Shown: positions 25,738 to 34,528, counted from the stretch's first letter. The stretch is 64,000 bases of DNA from Nocardia sp. CY41 (GCF_009829325.1 NZ_VUOS01000014.1:186001-250000), one strand, 5' to 3'. Notes: generated from the letters alone by a model not told the origin. Numbers and translations: made by a program.

Positions 25738-26924
25738 GTGCGGGATGATGACCGGGTGACGGATGTGTTCGACGCCCGATTCGCACGAGATCCGTGGCCC
25801 ACGCTCGAGCGGCTGCGTACCACGGGGGACGGCGTACACCGCGTCCGCACGCCCGACGGCCCGCACGCCGGGCTGGTGACGCGCTACCACGACGTGCGGG
25901 CCGGTCTGCTCGACCATCGGCTGTCGAGCCGGGCCCGGCACGCGAAAGGGGACGACTACCGGGGCTTCGCCGTTCCGCCACCGCTGGACGCGATGCTCAC
26001 GGCCGCTCCGGCCGACCACGCACGCCTGCGCGGCATGGTGACCGCCGAGTTGTCCCCGCGCCGACTGGCCGAGTGGACGGACTCGCTCCGGCGCTGGTGG
26101 ATTCGCTCTTGCACGAGCATGTCCCGGGCGAAACGGTCGATCTGGTCGAACGGCTGGCGGTGCCGCTTCCCGCCGCCGTGCTGGCCGAACTGCTCGGTCT
26201 GGACGGCTCGGCCGCGGAACACCTTCGCGGCTGGGCTGATTCGACGCTGCTGCCGTCGGGGTCGCCACCGCGCGCCCGCGACACCCTCGCCACCATGCTC
26301 GCGATCATCACCGACGCCACGAGGCACGCCCAGCGATCCGGCAGCGCCCTCGCGCGCTGGACCGCCGCGCACGCGGACGCCCGGTCGCCGACCGCCGACG
26401 AGCTGGCCGGACTGCTGTTCTACCTGCTGTTCGTCTGGTACGAAGTGCTCGCCGACCTGATCGCCGGTGCGGTGCTCACCTTGCTCGGCCGTCCGGACCA
26501 GCGGCGGACGTGGCACGCGCTGCCCGACAAGCGATCCGCCGTGGACGAACTGCTGCGTTACCTGTCCCCGCAGGTGCTGGCCGGGCCGCGCTTCGCGACC
26601 ACCGACCTCACCTTCGGCGGCACGACGATTACCGCGGGACAGACGGTGCTGCTCTGCCTGGCCTCGGCCAACCACGACCCCGAGGTCTTCCCTCGGCCGG
26701 GCGAACCGGACCTCGCGCGCGACCCCGGCGCGCAGCTCGCCCTCGGCCACGGCGTGCACGCCTGCCTCGGTAACGCGCTGGTGCGCACCGTCAGCGCGGC
26801 CGCCGTCGATCACGTCCTCACCCGATGGCCGGATTCGGCGCTCGCGGTGGACGAACGAGAGATCGTGTGGCGCTCGGGCTTCCGGCATCGGGGGCCACTC
26901 ACGGTGCCGGTGGAACTCCGATGA
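25738..26924 (+). pseudogene. Cytochrome P450 gene with an apparent one-base deletion
   Basis: The first frame (GTG 25738 with GGGAGG upstream, or GTG 25756) encodes DVFDARFARDPWPTLERL through ELSPRRLAEWTDSLR, the P450 N-terminus including DHARLRGMV (C-helix). Near 26090 the frame changes; adding one base gives ALVDSLLHEHVPGETVDLVE and continues through the K-helix ExxR (DELLRYLSP) and haem loop GHGVHACLGNALVR to 26924. Combined length is about 395 residues, normal for a bacterial P450. Unusually, the I-helix (ELAGLLFYLLFVWYEVLADL) has no AGxxT/acid-alcohol pair. Either the assembly lacks a base or the gene is inactive. Confidence 0.78.
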
Positions 26925-26955
26925 GATGGGGCGAGCGACGATGATCGCCCCATCT
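26924..26955 (+). terminator. Terminator after the P450 gene
   Basis: Perfect 11-bp arms AGATGGGGCGA (26924-26934) and TCGCCCCATCT (26945-26955) with a 10-nt loop, starting at the last base of the P450 stop codon. Confidence 0.8.
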
Positions 26956-27087
26956 GCTGCCGCTCTCGGGTACCGGGCCTCTCGTGGTCACCCACCCCTT
27001 CGAGGCGACCACACCGGCATACGCTCGCGGAGCAGGACGAGTATGATCTACGCCACATGCCCTGTCAACCACAGGAGACACGCTGAT

Positions 27088-27522
27088 ATGGGGGAGGACT
27101 TACACCCGTTCACCCGGGCGCTCAACACCCTGATCAACGGAATGCATCCGCCCGCGGGCAAAGACGGTCGGCCGCAGGAGATCACGCATCGAGCGCTGGC
27201 CGAGGACATCCACCGCACCACCGGGACGCGCCTGTCCGCCAACTACCTCTGGAAACTGCGCACCGGCCAGGCGGTGAACCCGTCCTACGAGACGCTGGAG
27301 CTGTTCCGCGGTTACTTCGGGCTCGACAGCCTGGACCCGTTCACCGACCCGCAGCTGGCGGCGGCGCGCGGGAGCGAGCTGGCATTGATCAACGCGCTCA
27401 AGGGCAACGCCGAGCACGAGGTGCTGGAGCTCGTGCTGCGGGATGGGCTGCAACAGGGTACGGTCCGCGCCGAGTCGGTGCTGGCGATGCTGGATATCCT
27501 GCGCCGCATCGAGAAGGAGTGA
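27088..27522 (+). CDS. EspR-like helix-turn-helix regulator
   Basis: 144 residues with the architecture of mycobacterial EspR: a divergent XRE-type DNA-binding domain (about 8-75: RALAEDIHRTTGTRLSANYL, WKLRTGQAVNPSYETLELF) followed by a short C-terminal helical dimerisation region (AMLDILRRIEKE). EspR is a nucleoid-associated regulator of ESX genes; whether this paralog has such a role is inference. AGGAGA precedes the ATG at 27088, and TATGAT at 27042-27047 is a good -10 candidate. The stop overlaps the next start (GTGA). Confidence 0.78.
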   Translation: MGEDLHPFTRALNTLINGMHPPAGKDGRPQEITHRALAEDIHRTTGTRLSANYLWKLRTGQAVNPSYETLELFRGYFGLDSLDPFTDPQLAAARGSELALINALKGNAEHEVLELVLRDGLQQGTVRAESVLAMLDILRRIEKE

Positions 27523-27701
27523 TCGAGTTCGGTCTGCCACCGACGGGCGACAATCTGTTCTTCACCGACGCCGACCAGCCCACGCCGGCCGCCGAGCCGG
27601 CGTGGCTGGTCGACGTCGCGATCCAGTGCGACACCGCGCCGCCGGTCCCCGCGATTTCGGCCGCGCTGGATACCACCGGCGGCCCCGCGGCTCCGCGCTG
27701 A
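27519..27701 (+). CDS. Small acidic protein coupled to the EspR-like regulator
   Basis: 60 residues starting at GTG 27519, overlapping the regulator's stop by 4 bp, with GAAGGA in the regulator's last codons as ribosome site. The product is acidic and proline-rich (GDNLFFTDADQPTPAAEPAW) with one Cys and no membrane segment. It ends 2 bp from the stop of the convergent DUF418 gene. Tight coupling suggests a partner of the regulator, but no family is recognised. Confidence 0.5.
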   Translation: MIEFGLPPTGDNLFFTDADQPTPAAEPAWLVDVAIQCDTAPPVPAISAALDTTGGPAAPR

Positions 27702-27702
27702 C

Positions 27703-28704
27703 TCAGTACCTGCGGCTGGGCACCCGCACCCGCCGGATCGGCACCACCGTCCACCAGGTGACGCAGCGCCACCACCATTCCAGCGGTCCGTACTCGAACA
27801 GCCGCAACCACACGGCGCTGAATACCGCCTGCGCCACGACGATCGCGACCGCCAACCCCAGAACCGTCGCGTAGTCGTCGGAGCCGGGCAGGCCCAAACG
27901 CGGTGCGGCCGACAGGATCACGGCGGTGGCGCCGACGTAATTGGTCAGCGCCATGCGGCCCAGCGGTCGCAACACCTCCGCCAGCACCTGACCGGGCTCG
28001 ATGCGCAGCAACAGCAACAACCCGGTGACGTAGGCCAGCGCGCCCAGCAGGCCGGCCACGGCCATGGCGGGGGTGGACCACAGCTCCAGATACGGTGTGC
28101 GGTACTCCCAGCGCCCTGCCGCGATCGCGGCGGGCAGGGCGAGGGCGAAGACCGCACCGATCTGCCAACCCCGCTCATCGAGGCTGTCCACGATTCCGGC
28201 GCGTGCGGTGGCCAGGCCGAGCAGGAAAAGCCCTGGCGCCAACGCCAGTCCGCCGCCCAAGGCGAGCGCGACGCCGAAGGTGCCTGCCAGGCCCGCCACG
28301 AACACCGCCCAGGTGGGCAGCGCCGAAGAAGGCAACAGGATCACCAATCCGGCCAGCGCGTACGGCAGCAACGCCTCACCCGGCTGGAACTGCTGGTGCA
28401 CCAAGCCGATCAGCCCGAGCGCCAGCAAGCGGCGGACCAGCACCAGCCGCGGGCGCTCGCCCCGCTGCGCGGCGCCGTCCAGCAGCAGCGCGAAGCCGAT
28501 CCCGAACAGAAACGCGAAGATCGGGAAGAACCGTCCCTCGAAGAGCACCGACAGCACGTGGCGGACCGGAAACACCGCACCCGATCCGTCCGTGGCAGGC
28601 ATGTCGGTGATCCGCCAGATGTTCACCACCAGGATCCCGCACAGCGCGAAACCACGGACCGCGTCCAGTTCCTGGATACGGCGTGGACGCGCGTCGTAGT
28701 GCAT
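27703..28704 (-). CDS. DUF418-domain multi-pass membrane protein
   Basis: 333 residues with about eight to ten hydrophobic segments. The N-terminal RRIQELDAVRGFALCGILVVNI and FEGRFFPIFAFLFGIGFALLL match the DUF418 (YeiB-like) group, and GRMALTNYVGATAVI (about 250-264) is the conserved C-terminal part. Related to acyltransferase-3-like membrane proteins; no function is established. The ATG at 28704 is chosen at the family start. It diverges from an OhrR-type regulator gene, with an inverted repeat between them. Confidence 0.88.
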   Translation of the reverse strand: MHYDARPRRIQELDAVRGFALCGILVVNIWRITDMPATDGSGAVFPVRHVLSVLFEGRFFPIFAFLFGIGFALLLDGAAQRGERPRLVLVRRLLALGLIGLVHQQFQPGEALLPYALAGLVILLPSSALPTWAVFVAGLAGTFGVALALGGGLALAPGLFLLGLATARAGIVDSLDERGWQIGAVFALALPAAIAAGRWEYRTPYLELWSTPAMAVAGLLGALAYVTGLLLLLRIEPGQVLAEVLRPLGRMALTNYVGATAVILSAAPRLGLPGSDDYATVLGLAVAIVVAQAVFSAVWLRLFEYGPLEWWWRCVTWWTVVPIRRVRVPSRRY

Positions 28705-28769
28705 GGATTCACGGTAACCAGCGGCCGGCCCGGAGCCGGTATCTCGTGGCGAGATGTCGCACACATTAA

Positions 28770-28796
28770 TTAACGCACTAACTATTCATGCGCTAA
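28770..28796. promoter_or_regulatory. Putative MarR/OhrR operator between DUF418 and marR genes
   Basis: Imperfect inverted repeat TTAACGCA (28770-28777) with TGCGCTAA (28789-28796), 7 of 8 positions paired, in an A+T-rich stretch that also includes TTAATTAA. It lies 26 bp before the marR start and 66 bp from the DUF418 start, so one regulator could control both. Confidence 0.55.
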
Positions 28797-28821
28797 CTTC
28801 GATTGCGGACAAGGAGGGCCG

Positions 28822-29313
28822 ATGGAGACCGAGATCGACGATCCGCTGCGTTTGGACCGGCAGGTGTGCTTCGCGCTGGCCGTAGCCAATCGAGCGGTAC
28901 TGGCCGTCTACCGTCCGCTACTGGAGCCGCTCGGGCTCACCCACCCGCAGTATCTGGTGATGCTCGCGCTGTGGGGAGAAGCGCCGATGTCGGTCAAGGC
29001 CATCGCCGAGGCGATCCAGCTCGACTCCCCCACACTGTCCCCACTGCTCAAGCGCCTGGAAGCCGCCGGGCTGATCAGCCGCGAACGCGACAGCCGGGAC
29101 GAGCGCAATCTCGTGGTGAATCTGACCGAGGCCGGGGCCGCACTGCGCGCGCAGGCCGAGCGGATCCCGCCCGCCGTCGTGCAACGCCTGGGCGTGACCC
29201 TCGCCGACCTCGAGCAGTTGCGCGACGTCCTCACCCGCGTCAACGAGGCGGCCCGCCGGTCGGCGCCCGCCGAGCCCGACGCCCCGACCCCGTCCCGAGG
29301 AGCCCGGTCATGA
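28822..29313 (+). CDS. MarR-family regulator, OhrR type
   Basis: 163 residues. The N-terminal LDRQVCFALAVANRAVLAVY with Cys16, and PLGLTHPQYLVMLALWGEAP (about 38-57), are the OhrR hallmark; this cysteine senses organic hydroperoxides in OhrR. The winged helix follows (AIQLDSPTLSPLLKRLEAAG, about 70-89, RDSRDERN wing). AAGGAGG precedes the ATG. No ohr peroxidase gene is next to it; the neighbours are DUF418 (divergent) and DUF5313 (overlapping by 4 bp), so its regulon here may be unusual. Confidence 0.88.
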   Translation: METEIDDPLRLDRQVCFALAVANRAVLAVYRPLLEPLGLTHPQYLVMLALWGEAPMSVKAIAEAIQLDSPTLSPLLKRLEAAGLISRERDSRDERNLVVNLTEAGAALRAQAERIPPAVVQRLGVTLADLEQLRDVLTRVNEAARRSAPAEPDAPTPSRGARS

Positions 29314-29690
29314 CCCGAGAGCGACGGCGGCCCGGTCCCCTCCAGTGGATCGGATACGCCTTCGGACGCCGCCTGCCCGATTCCATGCGCGAGTGGGTGC
29401 GCGACGATCTGACCGGCAGGTTCGCCGCCACCCGGCACGTCCTGCGCGGGATGGTGCCGTTCACCCCGCTGTTCGCGGCGTTCCTGCTGTTCCCCGGCGA
29501 GCTGTGGCTGCGCGGCGCGATGATCCTGCTGGCGCTGCTGCTGGCCCTGTTCTACACGGTCGCGTACATGCCGATGAACCGGGCGCATCGGCTCGCGAAA
29601 CACGGGTTGCCGGTGGATCTGGAGAATCCGCGACGAGCCGAGCGCCGAGCACGGGAACGCGCCAGATACGCCGCCCAGCACCCGCACTGA
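29310..29690 (+). CDS. DUF5313-like membrane protein
   Basis: 126 residues. A conserved-looking N-terminus RRPGPLQWIGYAFGRRLPDS followed by WVRDDLTG, then two membrane helices (about 53-69 FTPLFAAFLLFPGELWL and 73-91 MILLALLLALFYTVAYM), and a C-terminal Arg-rich ERRARERARYA. This matches DUF5313 proteins of Mycobacteriales. Its start overlaps the stop of the OhrR-type regulator by 4 bp. Function unknown. Confidence 0.78.
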   Translation: MTRERRRPGPLQWIGYAFGRRLPDSMREWVRDDLTGRFAATRHVLRGMVPFTPLFAAFLLFPGELWLRGAMILLALLLALFYTVAYMPMNRAHRLAKHGLPVDLENPRRAERRARERARYAAQHPH

Positions 29691-29824
29691 CCGGCGACGT
29701 GCGCCCGACCCTTCGCTCGCGATGGCCGTGCCGCAGGAGATGCCGACGCTGCTGTTGTGGCGGCCACGATCCAACCGCCGAACGCACGTGGGTCGATCGG
29801 TTCGTCGTCGCCGCGCTCGCGCCG

Positions 29825-30922
29825 CTAGGGGCTGGCGGCGAGACCGACGAAGGCCGCGAACACGGCCAGGTGGACGCCGCCTTGCAGCAGCGTCGCCCGT
29901 CCCGGAACGATGGTGAGCCCGCCGACCACGACGGTCAGCGCCAACAGCACCATCTGGGTCGCGCCGAGGCCGAGCACCAGAGGGCCGTCCAGCCAGATGC
30001 TCGCCACCGCGATCGCCGGGATGGTCAGGCCGATGCTCGCCATGGCCGAACCCAGCGCCAGATTGAGCCCGATCTGCACTTGGTCGCGGCGCGCCGCCCG
30101 CACCGCGGCGATCGTCTCGGGCAGCAGCACCAGCAGAGCGATCACCACTCCGACGGCCGATGGCGGCAGCCCCGCCGACTCGACCGCCGACTCGACGGCG
30201 GGCGAGACCACCTTCGCCAGCCCCACCACGCAGATCAGGGCGACCAGCAGCAGGGCGAGGGCGGCCAGCGCGGCGCGCCCGCTGGGCGCTTCGGCGTGCT
30301 CGTCGCCGGTGACGACGCCGTCCGCCTCGACCGGCAGGAAGTCGTCCGGGTGACGCACCGTCTGCACCATCACGAACAACCCGTACAGCGCGAGCGAGGC
30401 CACGGCCGCGAAAGCCAGCTGCGCGGGCGAGAACTCCGGGCCGGGCTTGCTCGTGGTGAAGGTCGGCAGCACGAGACTGAGCGTGGCCAGCGTCGCGACG
30501 GTGGCCAGCGCCGCACCGGTGCCTTCGGCGTTGAACACCGCCACGCGCCTCCGTAGGGCCCCCACCAGCAGGCAGAGCCCGAAGATGCCGTTGCAGGTGA
30601 TCATCGCGGCGGCGAAGACCGTGTCGCGGGCCAGGCTCGCGGCCTTGTCGCCGCCCTGGGTCATCAGCGTGAGGATGAGCGCCACCTCGATCACGGTCAC
30701 CGCGACGGCGAGCACCAGCGAGCCGAACGGCTCGCCGACGCGCAGCGCGACCACCTCCGCGTGGTGGACGGCCGACAGCACCGCCCCGACCAATGCCACC
30801 ACCACGACCGTCACCGCGGCACCGGGCAGACTTCGGCCCCAGGTGGCCGCAAGGGCGACAACGGCGAGCAGTGGTACGAGCACGGTCCAGCGAGCGAGCA
30901 ACACACGGAGCATGCCCACCAT
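29825..30922 (-). CDS. Calcium/proton antiporter, ChaA/CaxA family
   Basis: 365 residues, the length of E. coli ChaA, with about eleven hydrophobic helices and the two alpha-repeat signatures of the cation/Ca exchanger superfamily: VTVIEVALILTLMTQGGDKA (about 113-132, with the conserved Glu) and LLVLLPETIAAVRAARRDQ in the second half. Predicted to exchange Ca2+, Na+ or K+ for protons. An acidic cytoplasmic loop lies between the halves (about 210-225). The ATG at 30922 is used; an internal ATG at residue 4 is possible. It is followed by the convergent DUF5313 gene. Confidence 0.9.
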   Translation of the reverse strand: MVGMLRVLLARWTVLVPLLAVVALAATWGRSLPGAAVTVVVVALVGAVLSAVHHAEVVALRVGEPFGSLVLAVAVTVIEVALILTLMTQGGDKAASLARDTVFAAAMITCNGIFGLCLLVGALRRRVAVFNAEGTGAALATVATLATLSLVLPTFTTSKPGPEFSPAQLAFAAVASLALYGLFVMVQTVRHPDDFLPVEADGVVTGDEHAEAPSGRAALAALALLLVALICVVGLAKVVSPAVESAVESAGLPPSAVGVVIALLVLLPETIAAVRAARRDQVQIGLNLALGSAMASIGLTIPAIAVASIWLDGPLVLGLGATQMVLLALTVVVGGLTIVPGRATLLQGGVHLAVFAAFVGLAASP

Positions 30923-30983
30923 GGTCCCAGCAAATTGCTCGCATCCCGGTCAGGTGACCAACGTCCCCCGCACCGAGCCCGGC

Positions 30984-31379
30984 TCAGTCGTCCAGATCGA
31001 TGCGCAAGGTGAGCAGGTCGGTACCGACGAGCCGGACGGCCGCACTGTTCGCGCGCGGCAGCGCCGACAGGCGGGCACGCGCGTCGTCCTCGGGCAGCAG
31101 GTGCGCGGTGCCCGTATGCCAGCGTCCGTGCAGCCGCAGCCGGACCCGATTGTCGGCCTTGATGTTACGGACATACTGGGAACGCTGGCCGAACTCGGAG
31201 ACCAGCCAGAATTCCTGCCCGACCCGCCGTCCGCCGATCGGGGTGATCCGGGGCTGCCCGCTGACCCGGCCGGTGGTCTCCAGGAGGGTCTGCCCGGGAA
31301 GCGTGCTGAGGATCGGATTGCCTACCCGGCGCTGGAACGCCGTCACCACCCGATGCTGGATGTCGCGCAAGTTCGGCAT
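30984..31379 (-). CDS. Deazaflavin (F420)-dependent nitroreductase-family protein
   Basis: 131 residues, Ddn/DUF385 family: LLETTGRVSGQPRITPIGGR (about 32-51) is the cofactor-binding strand-loop; EFGQRSQYVRNIKADNRVRL (about 61-80) follows. The ATG at 31379 is the first start giving the normal length. It is the second such gene in the window and lies 61 bp upstream of the antiporter gene on the same strand. Substrate unknown. Confidence 0.85.
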   Translation of the reverse strand: MPNLRDIQHRVVTAFQRRVGNPILSTLPGQTLLETTGRVSGQPRITPIGGRRVGQEFWLVSEFGQRSQYVRNIKADNRVRLRLHGRWHTGTAHLLPEDDARARLSALPRANSAAVRLVGTDLLTLRIDLDD

Positions 31380-31903
31380 GCCGCGACGGTAACACCGGTC
31401 GAAGCCGTCGGCAGGCTTCGCCGCGGCCACGATTCGGGCGCTGAACAGGGCGCGCGCGACTGTACGGAGCGGCGGAGCGGCGGCAGGCACCGCGGCGCAA
31501 ACAGTCGCCCAACGCAACGCGCAGGACCGACCCTTCGCCCCGCCGCACGGGACCACAGAAGGCACGCGGTGAGCAATCGAGCGAGTTGTCCTGCATGCCA
31601 ATCCGATTCTGTGATGCGGGACACAAAGCGGTGGTGCAGCACTGTCTCTCCGTCACCCCGTGGAGGCCGCCCGGCGACCGGCAAGGTTCACCCGCGCGGC
31701 AACCACCGTCGCCGTCGGTGCGCGACCGCGCTTGCGGAGCCCGAAAAAGGGCTGGAGCCTGCGTCTTCCACTCGATCACCACACGCGGCGAGCGCGGTTC
31801 TCCTGCGCGGCAAGCGTCGGCAGGCCGGCCGAGGCGATGTCGTTACCGATGAACATCCGGCGAGGAATCGACCACGCCCCTGTCGATAGGTGAGAATTTG
31901 GCG
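31380..31903. other. Intergenic region without recognisable gene
   Basis: About 520 bp between the F420-family gene (minus) and phoU (plus). The open frames here have compositions unlike proteins and lack ribosome sites. A small stem GCCC-GAAAAA-GGGC is present near 31739. The segment presumably holds the divergent promoters; I see no RNA gene, repeat or operator that stands out. Confidence 0.4.
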
Positions 31904-32566
31904 GTGCGCACCCAGTTCACTGCCGAGCTCATCGCGTTGACGAATGATCTGACGCTGATGTGCACGCTCGCCCACGACGCCGTCGAACGTGTCACCGACG
32001 CGCTCGTCGCCGCCGACCTCACCGCGACCTACGAAGTCTTCGCGCTCGACGAACAGCTGCAGAAGATGTACGGCGCGTGCGAGGCGCGCACCGTGGTGCT
32101 GCTGGCATTGCAGGCGCCGGTGGCCCGCGACCTGCGGCACGTGGTGACCGCGATCCAGATCGCCGGGGAACTGTCGCGCATCGGCTGGCTGGTCAGCCGG
32201 ATCGCCGACAAGGTGTACCAGAGTCATCCCGGGCATGCGGCCCAGCCGCCCCTCCTGGACATCCTCGCCGCGATGGGTGAGCTGGCGGCCCAGCGCACGG
32301 CGTTGGCCGGGCGCGCGGTCGCGGGCCACCAACCGCTGCCCGAGGAGGAGACAACCGCCGGACGCCCGATGGAAACACTGCACCAACAGTTGCATTCCGC
32401 GCTGCGCGACTCCGCCTCCCGGCCGTCCACCGAGGTGGCGATCGATATCGCCCTGCTGGGCCACCATTGGGAGCGCTGTGTCGACCACACCGCACGCATC
32501 GAGCGGCTCATCCGGTTCCTCGACACCGGGGTTCCCCCGACCGCCCAGCCCACCGACGACGAGTAG
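31904..32566 (+). CDS. phoU: PhoU-family phosphate signalling protein
   Basis: 220 residues made of two PhoU helical bundles. The repeated motif appears as EVFALDEQLQKMYGACEART (about 44-63) and APVARDLRHVVTAIQIAGEL (about 70-89), the second also in degenerate form near 165-200. PhoU links the Pst transporter to phosphate two-component signalling and binds metals through such acidic motifs. GTG 31904 is chosen to begin MRTQF; a TTG six bases earlier has AGGTGA close by. No pst or phoR genes are adjacent, so it is probably one of several paralogs. Confidence 0.88.
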   Translation: MRTQFTAELIALTNDLTLMCTLAHDAVERVTDALVAADLTATYEVFALDEQLQKMYGACEARTVVLLALQAPVARDLRHVVTAIQIAGELSRIGWLVSRIADKVYQSHPGHAAQPPLLDILAAMGELAAQRTALAGRAVAGHQPLPEEETTAGRPMETLHQQLHSALRDSASRPSTEVAIDIALLGHHWERCVDHTARIERLIRFLDTGVPPTAQPTDDE

Positions 32567-32587
32567 GTCGCGTCCTACAGTGGAACC

Positions 32588-33529
32588 GTGCTGTTCGACC
32601 CGGCGGCCGGGGCACTGATCTCGGACGGTGGATTGGCCACCGAACTGGAGGCGCGCGGTCACGACCTGTCCGGAGCGCTGTGGTCGGCACGTCTGCTCCT
32701 GGACCGGCCCGCCGCCATCCAGGCCGTACACGAGGCCTACTTCCGCGCGGGCGCCGACATCGCCACCACCGCCACCTATCAGGCTTCGTACGAGGGTTTC
32801 GCCGCGCGCGGACTGACCAGGGCGGAGTCCGCGCGGCTGTGGCGGCGCGGCGTGGCGCTGGCTCGTGCGGCGCGCGACGTCTGCGACGACGAACAGCGCC
32901 GATGGGTCGCCGCCTCGATCGGCCCCTACGGCGCCGCGTGCGCCGACGGATCGGAATACCGTGGCCGCTACGGGCGCACCGTGGCCGAACTGCGGACCTG
33001 GCATCGGCCGCGCATCGAGGTGCTCGCGGAGGCGGGCGCCGACCTGCTGGCCCTGGAGACCGTGCCCGATATCGACGAGGCCGAGGCGCTGGTGGACTTG
33101 GTGAACGACATCGGTGTGCCCGCGTGGCTCAGCTACACCATCGACGGCATCCGCACCCGTGCCGGACAACCGCTGGCCGACGCGTTCGCGGTGGCCGCAG
33201 GCTCGGACTCGATCGTCGCGATCGGCGTGAACTGCTGCGCGCCAGCCGATGTCGCCGCCGCGGTCGAACTGGCCGCCCGCACCGGCAAACCCGTGATCGC
33301 CTACCCGAACAGCGGCGAAGACTGGGATGCGGCGCGCCACCGCTGGACCGGCCCCGCGCGGTTCGCCCCGCGGCAGGCGCGGGACTGGCTCGCGCGCGGC
33401 GCGCGGATCATCGGCGGATGCTGCCGTGTCGGCCCCGCGCAGATCGCCCGGCTCGCACGAGAAGTCCGAGGAACTGCGACCTGCGACGACCCTCTCGCCG
33501 GTTCAGCCGACCCCGGAACGCCTGGCTGA
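32588..33529 (+). CDS. mmuM: Homocysteine S-methyltransferase
   Basis: 313 residues of the MmuM family, which methylates homocysteine from S-methylmethionine or AdoMet to give methionine. The TIM-barrel start DGGLATELEARGHDLSGALW and the zinc ligands are visible: Cys in GVNCCAPADV (about 216-225) and the pair in IIGGCCRVGP (about 275-284). It starts at GTG 32588, 21 bp after phoU. The last 25 residues are an extension beyond the usual end. Confidence 0.92.
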   Translation: MLFDPAAGALISDGGLATELEARGHDLSGALWSARLLLDRPAAIQAVHEAYFRAGADIATTATYQASYEGFAARGLTRAESARLWRRGVALARAARDVCDDEQRRWVAASIGPYGAACADGSEYRGRYGRTVAELRTWHRPRIEVLAEAGADLLALETVPDIDEAEALVDLVNDIGVPAWLSYTIDGIRTRAGQPLADAFAVAAGSDSIVAIGVNCCAPADVAAAVELAARTGKPVIAYPNSGEDWDAARHRWTGPARFAPRQARDWLARGARIIGGCCRVGPAQIARLAREVRGTATCDDPLAGSADPGTPG

Positions 33530-33603
33530 ACGCCCGGCGGCGACCGCGCCCGTCTTCGGGACGTCCCCCCATCGCCGGGCGGCGTCGCCGTCGGCCGGGC
33601 GGA

Positions 33604-34464
33604 TCACGTCTCCTCGAGCATGGGGAAACGACCCGAACCGAGCAGCCCGGCGATCGCGTCCATCTTCGCCTGCGGCGCGGCGTAGTCCGGATGGGCGCGC
33701 AGCACCGACGCCGCGTCGTGCAACCGGATCATCTGCCGCTCGGCCTCGGCGGCGGTGCGCCCGCCCGCGCTGACCGGATGGCGGGCGTACACCGGACGGC
33801 CGCGGTCGATCCGTCCCAGCGCGAGCGCTTTGTCCACCCGGCGTGCGCAGCGGCAGAATGCCGCCGGGTCGACCAGCCCGCAGGTCGCGTTCAGGAAATT
33901 GCCGAGCCGTTTCTTGGCGCGCTCCAAGCGCTTCCGGTAGGCGGCGGGGGTGACGTCGAGAATCCAGGCGGCCTCGGTGGAAGTCAGCTCGAACACGTCA
34001 CCGAGCACGAAGGCGATCCGTTCGTCGCGGGCCAGGCACTGCAACATGCCTTGACTGCAGGTGAGCCGCACCTCGGCGGTCAGCAGCACGGCTTCCGGGC
34101 CGCGATGGTCCGCCTCCGACAATCCGTCGGCCAGTCCCTCCCGGAAGGCGTCCAAGCTCAGGTGAGCCGCCTCCTGCGGGCTCTGGCGCCGCAGGTTCAG
34201 CAGGTGATTGACGCCGATGCGATAGGCCCAGGTGAGCAGCCGGGCCTCGGCGCGCCAGGTGTGCAGATGGTCGAGGACGCGCACCATGATCTCCTGCGTC
34301 GCGTCCTCGGCCTCCGCGGGCCGCCCGACCATGCGCAGGGCCAGCCGATACAGCGGGTCCTGCAGCAAGCGCACGACCTGGACGACGGCGTCCTGGTCGC
34401 CCGCCACCGCGCGGGCGACCATGGCCCGCTCCTGCGCCGAGACTCCGTCGTGCTCCGTGCTCAT
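33604..34464 (-). CDS. ECF sigma factor with C-terminal Cys-containing extension
   Basis: 286 residues. Sigma region 2 (PLYRLALRMVGRPAEAEDAT, with QEIMVRVLDHLHTWRAEARL) at about 37-78 and region 4 (about 135-185, FELTSTEAAWILDVTPAAYR). Beyond it lies a roughly 90-residue extension beginning NATCGLVDPAAFCRCARRVD, with C-x9-C-x-C, seen in a subgroup of actinobacterial ECF factors and possibly binding metal. No anti-sigma gene is adjacent. The ATG at 34464 is preferred; a longer frame upstream has no good start. Converges with mmuM. Confidence 0.85.
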   Translation of the reverse strand: MSTEHDGVSAQERAMVARAVAGDQDAVVQVVRLLQDPLYRLALRMVGRPAEAEDATQEIMVRVLDHLHTWRAEARLLTWAYRIGVNHLLNLRRQSPQEAAHLSLDAFREGLADGLSEADHRGPEAVLLTAEVRLTCSQGMLQCLARDERIAFVLGDVFELTSTEAAWILDVTPAAYRKRLERAKKRLGNFLNATCGLVDPAAFCRCARRVDKALALGRIDRGRPVYARHPVSAGGRTAAEAERQMIRLHDAASVLRAHPDYAAPQAKMDAIAGLLGSGRFPMLEET

Positions 34465-34528
34465 CCGGCCATCATTCGACCTGCGCCGCGTTCGGCGCAA
34501 GCACTGCCGGGTCACACCGCGGCCGGGG

